From NCBI RefSeq assembly GCF_008831285.2, contig NC_045150.1, positions 14,615,868 to 14,679,867 on the forward strand: a stretch of 64,000 nucleotides of DNA, read 5' to 3'. The stretch's first letter is position 1. Every line of letters starts with the position of its first letter. Both the position numbers and the translations under genes were made by a program. The notes beneath the pieces are model-generated. The model was given only the letters and a program-made list of their open reading frames with translations. It ran no database searches and was not told the DNA's origin. Source of the DNA: Nymphaea colorata. Lineage: Eukaryota > Streptophyta > Magnoliopsida > Nymphaeales > Nymphaeaceae. Positions 1-12,084 of the stretch are shown one piece after another.

Positions 1-715
1 CAATCCCTTAAGTCATTCAATATAAACGTAACAACATGTTTAACTCATTGAATTAACTACAAGGGATTGAAATAGGAGCTTAAATTTCAATCCCTTTGAT
101 ACATATTTTAAAACAAGTTAAACACACTGGATTAACTTTAAAAGATCAAATAAGAGCTTAAATTGCACTCAAATGTATACATACTTGTGATTTCAATCCC
201 CAACAACATTAAATATGATTATAACAAGAAGTTGAAATCATTCAATTAACTATAAAGATCGAATTAATGACTTAAATCCCAATTGCATTTATGTGAACGT
301 GTGAATTCAGTCGCTTAAATAATTCATTGTAGATGTAAAAACAAGTTAAACACATTAGATTAAATATAAGGGATCAAAGGAATAAATTAAATCTCATTCA
401 TGTTCATACAAATTTGTGATTTTAATCCCTTAAATCAATCAATACAAATGTGACAACAAGTTGAACTCATTAGCTTAACAAATATGCATGTAAATGAATG
501 GCTTAAATCTCATTCCTATTCATATGAACTTGTGATGTCAATATATTAAGTCACTTAATATACATATAAGAAAAAGTTGAACTAATTAGATTAACTATAA
601 TGGATCAAATGAATTGCTTAAATTTTACTCGTTTTCATATGAACCAGAAATTTCAATCCCCTTAATCATTAAATAAACTCATCCCAATATACTAAATTTC
701 GCTCGTTTTAATATG

Positions 716-815
716 CGAGAATTGAAATTTATGCTCTTATTTGATCTTTTAAAGTTAATTCAATGTGTTTAACTTGTTGAAAAATATAAATCAAATGATT
801 TAAGCGATTGAAATA
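716..815 (-). repeat. Inverted satellite monomer
   Basis: This stretch reads as the reverse complement of the surrounding monomers. The reverse strand gives 'atttcaatcgcttaaatc', then 'caacaagttaaacacattg', then 'gatcaaataagagc', matching the plus-strand monomer at 87-165 most closely. It is the only inverted monomer I found in an otherwise head-to-tail array. Confidence 0.75.
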
Positions 816-2724
816 ACAATTCAGATGAGTACTAATTAGATTTAAGTCATTCATTTAAATCTCATTCATATTTGTGCGAACTTGTGATTTCAATCTCTTA
901 AATCTTCAAATATGGATGCAACAACAAGTTAAACTTATCGGCATAACTATAAAGGATTCAATGAATTGCGTAAGTCTCATTTGTATTCATACAAACTTGT
1001 TATCTCAATCCCGTAAACATTCAATATAAACATAGCAACAAGTTCAACTCATTGGATTTACTATAAGGGATCAAATGAATGACTCAAATCAGATTCATAT
1101 TCACACGGGCTTGTGATTTCAGTCTATTATATCATTGAATATAAATGCAATAAGAAGTTCAACTCATTGCATTGACTATAATAGAGTAAATGGATGACTT
1201 CAACTCTATTTGTACTCATACGAACTTGTGATTTCAGTCCTTTAAATCTTTCAATATAAATTATAACAAGTTGAATAAATCATTCAATATAAATTATAAC
1301 AAGTTGAACACATATTGATTAACAATGACAGATTAAATGATTGGCAGAAATTATATTCGTTTTCAAACAAAGTTGTGATTTCAATCGCCTAGATCGATAA
1401 ATATAAATGTAACAACAAGTTGAACTCATTGGATCAACTATGATGGAGAAAATGAATGACTTATATCTCATTCGTAATTACACAAACTTGTGATTTCAAT
1501 CACTTAAATTTTTTGAAATGAATATAATAACAAGTTTAATTCATTGGATTCACTATAATGAATCAAATGAATGGCTTAAATCTTATTCTATTCATAGAAC
1601 TTGCGATTTGAATCCCTTAGTTCTTTCAATATCGATATAAAAACAAGTTACACACTGGATCAAATATAGGAGATCAAATGAATGGCTGAAATTTCATTCA
1701 TTTTCACTGAACATAAACAGAAACATAACGACAAGTTTGACTCATTTGCTTAATGATAATGGATGAGATGAATGTTTTGGACCTCATTTGAATTCTTACA
1801 AACTAGTGACTTCAATCCCTTATGTTATTGAATGTAGATGAATCAACAAGTTATACTCATTCAATTAACTATAAGTATCAAATGAATGTATTAAATCTCA
1901 TTCATGTTTGTATGAACTTGTGATTTCAATCAATTAATTTTTCAAATATAGATGTAGCAACAAGTTGAACTCATTGGCATAACTATAAGGGATTCAAAGA
2001 ATGGCGTAACTCTCATTCATGTTCATACAAACTTGTTAACTCAATCCCATAATCATTTAATATAAATGTAACAACATGTTGACTCATGGATTAACTATAT
2101 GGGATCAAATGAATGACTTCAATCAGATTGGCATTCATATGTTCTTGTGATTTCAATTTATTAAATCAGTCAATATAAATGCAACAAAATGTTAAACTCA
2201 TTTGATTAACTGCTAGTGACCAAATGAAGAGCTTAAATCTCATTCGTATACATACAAACTAATGATTTCATTCCCTTAAATCATTAAATATAAATGTAAC
2301 AACATATTTAACTCGTTCGATTAACTATAAGTGATGGAATTAATGGCTTAAATCCCATTCGTATTCACATGAACGTTTGATTTCCATTCCTTAAATCATT
2401 GAACATAGTTGTAGGAGCAATTGAAACTCATTTGATTAACTATAAGGGATCAAATGAAAAACTCAAATCCCATTTGTGTTCATATGAACTTGTGATTTCA
2501 ATCCTTAAAATCATTCAATATTTATATAAAAACTGGTTAAACAAATATGATTAATTAATTACGATTGTATAATTGTTCAAATTAATGGATGAAATCCCAT
2601 TCGAATTCATAGAACTTGTGATTTCAATCCTTTAATTCATTCAATATCGATATAAAAGCAAGTTAAACACATTGAATCAACTATAGGAGATCAAATGAAT
2701 GGCTGAAATTTCATTCATATTCAT

Positions 2725-3150
2725 ACGAAAATGTGATTTTAATCTCTTCAATCAATCAACAATATAAATGAAACGATAAGTTTAACAAATTGGCTTAACA
2801 ATAGTTGATCGAATGAATGTTTTAAACCTCATTTGAATTAGTACAAACTAGTTGTTTCAATCCCTTAAATCATTGAATATAAGTGTAACAACATTTTATA
2901 TTCATTACATTAACTATAAATATCAAATGATACAAAATTATGATTTTAATCTCTTCAATCAATCAACAATATAAATGAAACGACAAGTTTGAGAAATTGG
3001 CTTAACAATAGTGGATCGAATGAATGTTTTAAACCTCATTTGAATTACTACAAACTAGTTGTTTCAATCCCTTAAATAATTAAATATAAATGTAACAACA
3101 TTTTATATTCATTAGATTAACTATAAATATCAAATTAATGTCTTAAATGT
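2725..3150. repeat. Recent dimer duplication at the satellite edge
   Basis: Two consecutive blocks of about 208 bp, each two monomers long, start near 2732 and 2939 and are much more alike than average monomers. Both share 'aatctcttcaatcaatcaac' and 'gaatgttttaaacctcattt'. This is the youngest expansion visible in the array and lies next to its border. Confidence 0.7.
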
Positions 3151-3359
3151 TTTAAACCTCTTTTCATGTATGACTATCAAAGCTAGTGCTATCTAGATGA
3201 TAAAATCATGAAATATCGGGCCAAGAACGAACTGGTACAATTCAAATAGGTTGTTTCAAACCAATTTTCACATGTAAAATGAAAAAAAAATGTAAAATAG
3301 ATGACAAGAAAACAGCAAATTACAAATTAAGAACAGCAAAGAAACGACAATACATTCGT

Positions 3360-3780
3360 TGTCTTTCTCCTGGCCTTGCTTGTCTTCAATTTAGTTGGCA
3401 CGGGAGAATTTGATTGTTGTTGGTGGTGGCCTTTTTTGTCTTCGATTTAGTTGATGTAGTAGAGCCCATGTATATCTTTCGTATCCATCACCAAATCCTC
3501 CTTTGGGGATTCTGGAGAAAATAACGTGGCAATCAAGGTATTTTGGTTAGTTTGCTCACCGATGGCTATTAGGAAATTTCTGTAACATAAGCTGTGCTAG
3601 ATTGTCAACAAGAGGAAAATGTCTAATTACTTTAAACTGAAGTTGTAGGTCCATGTGCCATCTGTATTTGATGTTGGCATACATGGTTTTGTATTTTCTG
3701 GTGGAAGATTTGGATCATTCCCAATTAAGTCTTCTTTCTTAAAGCTCGTTTCGTTTTCCACCACTTATTGCAAACCCTAA
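3360..3780 (-). pseudogene. Ty1/copia pol remnant, copy 1
   Basis: On the minus strand a short reading frame around 3440-3560 includes GFGDGYER. It aligns with the region just before the GAG-pre-integrase domain of the better preserved fragment at 18546-19014 (GDGYERDELYLLH there). The stretch 'gaaatttctgtaacat' near 3575 is also shared with 18985 and 25690. It is too broken for domain assignment on its own, and the call rests on similarity to the 18.5-kb fragment. It is duplicated at 25440-25880. Confidence 0.45.
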
Positions 3781-4083
3781 GAATGGACATACCACTTAGG
3801 TAAGGGACAGAAGCGGGCATATTAAAATTCCTTTTCTTTATAATTTAGCACTATCTTAAAATATATTTGGTGATAAACATACATTAAGTTAGTAATTTTT
3901 TATTTTATTAATATACCATAATAATTAAAAAAGGAATTGCACTTGTAACATCAAAATTTTAAAAGTTGAAAAAATACTTTTTTTATAAAAGTAATTTGAA
4001 CTTAAACATTGTTTATATTAAATTAGTGTTTATAATGAAGACATTAGGAGATTCATATTTTGTTCAGAATACTTCTTAACACA

Positions 4084-4345
4084 AATATAAGAGGTCTGTT
4101 GGTTTTTGTTTGTGATCGAAGTAGAGTGTGTGTGTGTGTGTGTATATATATAATGTAAGAGGTCTGTTGGTTTTTGTTTGTGATCCAAGTAGGGTGTGTG
4201 TGTGTATATATATATACATATACATATATATACTGTAAGAGGTCTGTTGGTTTTTGTTTGTGATCGAAGTAGTGTGTGTGTGTGTATTTTCATTATCTGT
4301 TTACATATATATATTGTAAGAGGTCTGTTGGTCTGTTGTCCAATC
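4084..4345. repeat. ~80-bp minisatellite with GT/TA tracts, 4 units
   Basis: Four units each begin 'aagaggtctgttggttttt' (starts near 4088, 4156, 4236 and 4317) and end in GT- and TA-rich microsatellite. Only two units remain at the homologous site in copy 2 (about 26430-26545) and one in the mosaic copy (about 46424-46490). Confidence 0.8.
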
Positions 4346-4427
4346 TAACTTGATAGATAGTTAGGAGAAAAATAAAGATAAAAAAGTGATATGTATTTTC
4401 ATTATCTATTATTAGTTATACACACAC

Positions 4428-4429
<2 letters not shown>

Positions 4430-4469
<40 letters not shown>
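4430..4469. repeat. (AT)n microsatellite
   Basis: An alternating AT tract of about 36 bp follows a short CA run. The homologous tract in copy 2 (26652-26723) is twice as long. Confidence 0.9.
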
Positions 4470-4477
<8 letters not shown>

Positions 4478-4522
4478 TGACAGTGCTGTCTCTTTTATAA
4501 CAAAAAATATTGAGAAAAGTCT

Positions 4523-4700
4523 TATCAATGTAAATTATTTGTTTCTATTCAACAGGGTGGTTCCCCTCTTTTTTGACTTCTCTTCCACTAAAAGTGAAGT
4601 GTGGTCGAAGAAAGAAATAAAGTGATAGCTCCATGCATTTTGAGTTCTTATGCACATCTAGAGAGAGGGGGAGAGAGAGAGGGGGAGGAGAGAGAGCAAA
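4523..4700. repeat. GA-tailed module A, copy 1
   Basis: A ~135-bp segment containing 'attcaacagggtggttccc' and 'gtggtcgaagaaagaaat' is followed by a GAGAGA tract. Related segments, each ending in a GA tract, lie at 5211-5385, 26781-26955, 27455-27635, 46985-47155 and 52762-52894 (the last is cut by the N gap). Confidence 0.7.
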
Positions 4701-5210
4701 CAGAAAGATGGAATTCCTTCCAGCATTAGCTAGTGACGATCGGCAACCATGAAGATTCATGAGGACCGTGGTCTAGGTACTATGAATAGCTTTAAAATAG
4801 CGAAGGGAAGCTGGTCGATCAAGGCATCTTTCAGATGTGGTTTCATTAGCATATGTGTTTTCTATATGCTTTTGTGGTGATGCTGCTTTGTGTTGAAGTC
4901 GGTGATATACGTGAGAGAATTCCTTCATAAAAAAGGACAAAAAGTTGCGGAAACTTGTTCTTCTGCTTGAAGATTCATATTTAGCACATGTTGAATCATA
5001 TAAATTAGACTGTCAATTGTTTCTGATGTAACAGATTTGGATTTTTCATGTTGCCATGGTATTCATAATTCCTGTCTTTGATAGCCACCATATTGCCATG
5101 GGAAGCACAATCTACCAACTTCACATAAGTATTTTGATTCGAGCCTTTCTATTCCACCTCTAAGTCTGCGTCTTTCCCACCAAGACAGGAACTTTAATAT
5201 CGACAATGTC

Positions 5211-5352
5211 ATATCATGTAAATTAAAGATTTCTATTCAACAGGGTCGTTCCTCTCTTTTTTTACTTCTCTACCACTGAAAGTGAATGTGTGGTGGAAGA
5301 AAGAAACAGAGTAATAGCTCCGTGCCCTTTGACTTCTCTTGCATGAAGAGAG

Positions 5353-5383
<31 letters not shown>

Positions 5384-5385
5384 CG
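5211..5385. repeat. GA-tailed module B, copy 1
   Basis: This is related to the module at 4523-4700 and lies about 690 bp downstream in the same orientation. It has the same 'ctattcaacaggg' opening and ends in (GA)n at 5351-5382. Confidence 0.7.
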
Positions 5386-6009
5386 GGAATTACATGTTTT
5401 GTTCTTATTTTAAATAGTAGTCTGTGCTGGCGAGTGGAAAAGAGAGATGAGCCTGACAAATCCTAAGATCTGTTTTAGCGAAAGAACTGAAGTATGCAAG
5501 TTTAGTTTGAAAGCGGAGAGCGCTTCAGGACATAGTGGATCCTTCAGGTCCCTTTTTCAATAGTACCGAGGAGTAACCAGTCATTACATAGTCAAGATGG
5601 TTGAAGTTTTCTTGGGAATAAGATGAATGGTGAAGAAGTTTAACAACACTGTGATTGTTCTGAATCTCAAGATAGAAGGAGCTACAAGTGTACAACAGTA
5701 GCACCTATTTCCCCATGTAATTTCTTATATAAGGTCATTTCAAACGTGCTGGCTCTTAGAGAGGCTTTAGGCAACACAATCCCAATTGTGAAATAAATTT
5801 TTCATTGACCTATTATAGCACCTGTTTGGATGGAGAGAAATTAGTATAAAAGGAAAAGAATGGAAAGGGAAAGAAAGGATTTGGGAAGAAAAGGAGAGGA
5901 AAGAAAATAGAATGAAACAAATTGTTATAAAAGCTTGTTTGAATAGAAAGAAAAAGAATTGTTCAAACTATGTTTGTTTAAACTATATAAAGGAAAAGAA
6001 AGAAATAAT

Positions 6010-6640
6010 TTAAGTTGTTTGAATAGAAAGAAAGAACTTTATTTTGATTTGCGCACTGGGAAGGCACAAAATGACAAGAAAATGTGGATGAAGCTGGACT
6101 AGGGCTAGCTAGATGATTAAATCTTGAAGGGTCTGGTAATTAATAGCCATCATTTTCTTTCTTAATAAGACCAGAAAAAATATGTTATCAATTAAACATT
6201 TTCATTATTTGGGTCAAATGACTCATAAATCCAGTGTTTCTTGGTCAATGTTTGCCATGAGCGAGACCCAACTAGCATTCAATCAACCATATTTTTTGTG
6301 TTAAGACTGAACCAATTTAAAAAATAAATACACTCTATAGAGATCTTCCCTTGTGCCGGGTGAGCAAGAAGGGTATTTCATCCCTAGAGCCAATTCTGTA
6401 TCAGGTGTACCACAGTTGCAGGTTCATTGAAATTCAATATAATCAGCCTCTGTGATGGTAAACCCTAAATAAAATGTACTTATTTCATTGTCAGAAATAA
6501 ATAATGAATCATGACTAGTTTAGACATATAATTGAGCAAGGTCACCTGTAGACTTAGATAATGTTTGTTATTTGTTGGGTTAGGCATCTTCCCAGATAGA
6601 AAACATACTAGAAGCATCTAACAAATCAATGCTAGTAGGA
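6010..6640. other. Non-coding segment of unit copy 1, absent from copy 2
   Basis: There is no credible gene. The segment resembles 16800-17180, sharing 'gatcttccctwgtgcc', 'catttgggtcaaatgact'-type and 'gatggtaa' landmarks in the same order. It is replaced in copy 2 by a different 1.26-kb stretch (28253-29510). Confidence 0.6.
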
Positions 6641-7131
6641 ATATATATATGTATGTATGTATGTATGAGTGTGTGTGTTTGTGTGATGAAATTAGGCAGC
6701 TATTTCTGTGCTCCGATGGTTATTTTGTATTGTTCAAAACTGCCATAAAAGTTGGATTCCATAGTGGAAAACCATGGTCAAGCAATGGATCGTTGCAAAT
6801 GCATCTTTTCCGATGTTTTTTATCGACAACAAGCAAACAAATAACCATCCAGCCGTGGAGGTTCATCTTTGAATCACTTGAATATTCAGAAATGATTGCT
6901 CCAATTGATTGTTAATCACCCATTTTAATTACCCTTAAGCATGTTTAAAGTATGATGACGTTCGTTTATTTTCCAGTCAACGTTGTAAAATATATGGATC
7001 ATATGAATATCCCATCAAAGGATGTACGATGGCCCAGCAAAGCAAAATTACTATGATCTTTCAAAAAATTGATTCCTCATGACATGAATAATTTCACACT
7101 AGCTCTCCAACTTGTGATCTCAACCCCTTCT

Positions 7132-7296
7132 TTAGTGGGGGAGCCAAGAATTTTTGGCTGAAGGGCACGTGAGTCACCGACCTGGGTTTGATGTGGGGAC
7201 TATGATGTGACAGAAACTAGGTCCAGCATCGTCGCAACAATACTGATGTGGGGCAATGGTACACAGCCACCACACTTCGCTTCTATACATCCCTTC
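7132..7296. mobile_element. hAT-like MITE, decayed
   Basis: It begins 'tagtgggggagccaagaat' and ends near 'cacacttcgcttctatac'. In copy 2 (29998-30165) the ends read 'agtggtggagcgaag' and, on the reverse strand, 'agtattgaagcgaag', an imperfect terminal inverted repeat. A related element with a clearer 8-bp duplication is at 28689-28879. There is no coding capacity. Confidence 0.5.
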
Positions 7297-8454
7297 TTAC
7301 TTTTCACTGCTTATTGAGGTTACCTAAGGAATACGTTAAGATGTCTCTCTTATTGATCAAATGGTGATTGGAATTCTTTAACACAAGAATATTCAAATGC
7401 TATTACTCAAAATTGCTTGGATTGTGGAGAAGGGTGCAGAAAACACAAAAAGTTGCATGCAATCCCCGGTAAATGACGCAAGAACTTGTTACATCACTAG
7501 CTAATGTCACCAGCCACTGTAAGTCCCCTGGCAAAATGTTCCACTCTTGGTGTCTATAAATTGTGACATAGAAAGTGGATTAATTTCTGTGATTTGTATA
7601 TTTAATTACCTATTTGATCTCTCATGAATAGAACGAGGGGCTCCCTCGACAGTTTCCGAATGCAAAAAACCTATTTGATTTCACAAGCAGTGGCTGCTGG
7701 AAGTTCAAGCAGAGCAATTACATTATTATACAAGAATTTTTGTTAGGTACTGGAAAACTATATATTTTAAACATAGAACATGGTAACTTCTCAACTTGAT
7801 TGCAAGATAAGCTAAGCAAGGTTATAATCAATTACCAAAATAAGGAGTACATCACTAACTTGTGGAGTTTGGTGCATGTTGGATGGAGAGTCTATGCTTC
7901 ACGCCTTCAAACTAAGCAGAGTCCAACAATCACCAAAATGGTTTTCAGCTAGAGGTCAAGCTGAAGAAAAATAGAACCCTAAAGGGGTAGTGCAAAGCCA
8001 AATTTCTGACTGGGGGGTAGTATTAGTTTAACTTTCAACTTTAAGGTATATAAAAAAAATTTAAAAAAAAAAGAAGTATCAATGACTGGTACGGAAAATT
8101 GCTTACAAAATCCGGAATGCGGCTCCATTACCGTTAAGGCGTCATTTGGCAGCAGGGACACTCATACAGTTTTCATAATAAGAACAGCCCCTAAATAGGT
8201 AGACAAAATGGGGGATGCTTAGCAGAAGTTCTAACCGAGCGTGAGTGACTATACACAATTTCCCTGGATCTCTTTCCTCCAATGAAAAAGATTGAAAACC
8301 AGAAAGTGACAAAATAGAACACATAACAACTACGAACCATGAATAAGAGAAAACACATCTATTTAGATGGGTGCTTTATGTTACTTCATGCCTAAGAAGG
8401 TGTGGTCATTCCAGTTTTCACTTTTAACCCATACAAATAAAACCTTAGGCATGC

Positions 8455-8457
8455 AAT
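8455..8457. other. Empty Harbinger target site (TTA), copy 1
   Basis: The sequence 'aaaaccttaggcatgcaat' is uninterrupted here. The same TTA flanks both sides of the Harbinger element in copy 3. Further empty sites are at 31298-31300 and 23944-23946. Confidence 0.9.
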
Positions 8458-9396
8458 ATATTGGATTGTATAGATATGTAGCCCTCCACATATGTCATCA
8501 TAAGTATATTAGATGCCCAGCTAAGCAAGAAATTAAGTCCTAGATGTCTGAGAAAACTTGTTCCTATAGATGGATAAGCAAATGCTAGTCCATCAATTCG
8601 AGATCCAATTCCAGATTTTTTAAAGTGATATCTATCATCCACAGCATCGCATCGATTGAGGGATCAACAAGCGATATCCCATGACAATGATGGTGGCCAA
8701 AGTGCAGTTTCTTCTCTCCACCGCCCGCAGACCCAAAGCCCCGATATGAGATTGAGTTGTGTGCACATCCGAACGCACAAGTATGTAGTGGAAAAAAGCT
8801 GGGGTTTTGATATGTTCAATTTTTTTAATAAAGAAATGTTTATTTTAGACTTATTTCTACTCTTTTAAAATGTTTCTTTTTTTTATATACAGAGAAAAAA
8901 GATGAGGTTGGGGTAGTTTTGATTTTTTTAAAAAATGATGTTTATTTTAGACTTTTTAACTCTTTCATAATATCTTTCATATATCTATATCTATATATAT
9001 ATCCTCCTCTTTGAAGATATGTCTTTTCTATAATACCTTTTCTTGTGCCGGATACTCTCCTTTCATTATGGCAGTTACATTAATACAAATATGTTTGTGT
9101 TGTCCCATGTCCACCTGAACTCAATCCTGGTTTTATATGTGTCATACTAATGCAAAAAAATTTTGTGTGCTGGTTATGATGAAAATAGTCCGAATTCACA
9201 CCGAAAAAAAAATTGGGAAGACAAAAGTGGAAGTCAAAAAAAAAAGCTATAAAGGAATACCTTTTGAAAATTACTAAAATGTCCCCTACACTTGGGTATG
9301 TAGTTGGGTACCCTTAACCGGGCCTCAACTCAATCTACCCAAACTCAGCTGAACGCTCTCCACTCACTGCGTCTTCATGAGCAACTATCACCACCC

Positions 9397-9432
<36 letters not shown>

Positions 9433-11418
9433 CTGATTTAGACTGATTTGTTTCTTTATTCTAAAACAGCTCTTAAGGATGGTGGAAAGATTAACGGACG
9501 ATGTGGGCTGTTAGAGAGAGAGACATGCATGGAATATTCTTGTGTCAATTTCCATTGCTCCATGGGTCACATTTTCCTTTCTTTGATAAGTAGCCTAAAC
9601 CATTGCATCCGGCGTTGTTAGCCGACATGAGGTCTGTATGCATAACCTAGAAGAACGCCTCAGTAGGAAGCATATAAATATTAAACGTCAATCAAGAAGA
9701 AGTTGCATGGTGGGTCCGGCCATCTGAAGAGCACGGCTGGACGTCGATGGATCGAGCCCAGTTTCTTGGACTGGCCTGCCCTGATTGTGTTTTGAGAAAT
9801 CCAGGACTTGTCAAACACGATTAGCGGCCATTGACTCCACAGTTTTTCCAAAGGAAAAGAACCAACCTCATCGGTTGTAGTTTGAATGGGTCGCCGCAAA
9901 ACAGTTACTCGTCAGTGGCGAAGCAGGACATTCAGTGTGACAGGCAGGCCCTTCAGAAAATCAGTGGCTGAGGGATGCCATATGATAAGCAGCAAAATAG
10001 CTACGGAGCTTTAGCAAGTAAACTAGTAATTTTTGTGTGCCTGTGTGGGAAATTTCCCAGACAAGCCCACATGTTCCTGCATCATTCTTGATAAATAGGA
10101 GTTGCCTATTGTGATACTTATCAATCCGCCTTAATGGTACTTTAATTCTTCATACTCTCACATTCTGTTTTTCCTTGTAAAAGTTGGTTGGAATCAGCCG
10201 ATTTGAATTGTAGGGGCTTGGCTTGGGTTGATCCAAAGTGTTATACAAATCGGCTAATATTTATTTATTTATTTATGTTTACTTAGAAGAAACTCTCTTC
10301 TTCATAAAACCACCAATGTGGACGTACTGTACATCGTTCAACTCGAATGTTATTCTTGCCATGGTTTGCAGACAAGAGAAATAACAAACTAGAATGTGAC
10401 AGTGGCCACAAGATTCAAACCTTGAATTCCTTGGATATGAACTGCCTTGCAGCCCAGTTGCCCTATGTGCCTTGAGGCAATCTGCCAATCTTTATTCAAG
10501 TGATTTGGAATGAAGCATGATTTATTCAATTCATCGCCAATCGCCCATTTTAAAAGACGCAGATGTGCTTACAGGTTTCTTTCAGTTTCCACTTGATTTT
10601 ACAATTCATTCAGAGAAATTTCAAAAATATTGACAAAGTAGCTCCCAGCTTGATCTCACTCTCAAACTTCGGCCCACACGGACCATCTACAGTCCAGCAT
10701 CTGCAGTTTGGCATGGTTGAGGAATCGATCAATGACATCATTGGAGTTGGTCAAAGAGGGCATCTGCAGTTTAACCCAACCTGGGGACGTCAAAGGGTTG
10801 GGTTAGGTCCGAGCAAGCTGGCTCTCACCTAAATGAATGTGGGTGAACCGGATCTGGAATAGCATTAGGCTGGACCAAGGCTTGACAAAGCTGTGCTTGG
10901 GCTGACCCAAAGCCTTTATTGGCAGTCCAAGCCTGTTCTGTTTACTTATTGGGCTAGGGCCTGACCATCAACTTCATGTTTATCTTGTACTCAACCCGAT
11001 ATCTATCCTTATTTAAAACTCTTCACTTTCATTTTCTAATTTTTTGGAAACCATTGGAAATATGTCAACAGTTTGTATGGGAGTCGACTACTGACATCAT
11101 GCCAAAGAATGTGGAAAAAAAAAGTATAAAGGTATGTATTTGGGCCAAGTCAAGCCCCCAATACCCGACCCAGGCCAGCTATCCCAGCAAGTTTTTTTAT
11201 CTGGCGAGTAGGTCAAATGGTCTCAATTGTCCATCTGGTGCCTGGCCCAGTGACTACCCTTAGAGTCAAGTCATAGTGTTTTGGCAGCATACATAGGGGA
11301 CTTTTGCTACGAAGTTCCCACTGATCTTGTGTGTGAGAGGTTTGCCATCATTGAGAACTTAGTTGTCAGCTAATTAATATTTTTGGGTGATGCATCACGA
11401 TAAACTATTATAAAAATA

Positions 11419-11643
11419 CACTACCACAAACCATAAAACGTTGCTAATACCCCTATAGTGTCTATATTTTAGCAAATAATGTTTTATTTTGAGCTATATG
11501 ACAGTATCTAGCATCCGTTAAATTTGAATCCACACACACACACACATATTCAAATTTGTCATTTCTTAGATCTTGTCTTATTACTAAAAATAAAGATTGG
11601 TCACTAAAGCATGCGGCTGTATTAGGAACAGTATCAAATAATG
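11419..11643. mobile_element. CACTA-like miniature element, copy 1
   Basis: A 225-bp segment starts CACTACC and ends TAATG. The inner sequences are inverted: 'gttgctaatac' near the left end and 'gtattaggaac' near the right. The cleaner copy 2 version (34541-34765) starts CACTA and ends TAGTG. No 3-bp target duplication is visible, so the class is tentative. Confidence 0.4.
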
Positions 11644-11834
11644 CCTATTTATGGCACTTTTTTTAAGGGTTTATGGGTTTGTCAGTGACATATTTTAAAT
11701 CTATTAGTCGTCCAACATCCAGAAGATTAAAATGAATATATATATATATATATATATGTATATATTTTTGTTTATTTAATATATATTTATCTGTATTTAT
11801 AATTATATTTATCACTAGAAACCTTATTTTCCTA

Positions 11835-11872
11835 AGAACAATATTGTTTTGAATATTACCGTTTTCAAGAAC
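11835..11872. other. Microinverted segment (derived orientation)
   Basis: The stretch from 'aagaacaatattgt' to 'ccgttttcaagaac' is the reverse complement of 34999-35037 in copy 2. Copy 3 has the same orientation as copy 1 (62515-62553). Sequence present on both sides in copy 2 is missing here. Confidence 0.9.
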
Positions 11873-12084
11873 GAAGAACCATTCTGATGCAATCGGGCTG
11901 GGTTTCTCCTTCCATTAATGATGAAAAATAATATAAAGAAAAAAAAATCAACAGAAAAATCACAATTAAGAACTGGCCTCTTACTAAGCTTCAACACTCT
12001 CTTGCTCACTCAGCAAACTGTCGATGGTCAGGGTCAGCACTTTTCAGGATTTGTCTGACCTGAATCAATATCATTAATGTTGGC

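Larger units (their letters stand above)
1..3158. repeat. Satellite array, ~115-bp monomers
   Basis: About 27 diverged, AT-rich monomers are arranged head to tail. The recurring landmark 'tgtgatttcaatc' falls near 187, 300, 415, 531, 1112 and 1227, a spacing of 113-116 bp. Each monomer also carries 'aacaagttgaactcattgg' and 'gatcaaatgaatggctt' variants. Blocks resemble each other better at about 1,035 bp (for example 884-1180 with 1919-2215), so nine-monomer higher-order units are likely. There is no coding potential. The array ends abruptly where composite unit copy 1 begins. A centromeric, pericentromeric or knob satellite is possible, but that is inference. Confidence 0.85.

Noticed and set aside
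1-3158. CRISPR-like array
   Set aside because: Units are ~115 bp, continuous and diverged, without unique spacers, in plant nuclear DNA; this is satellite DNA.
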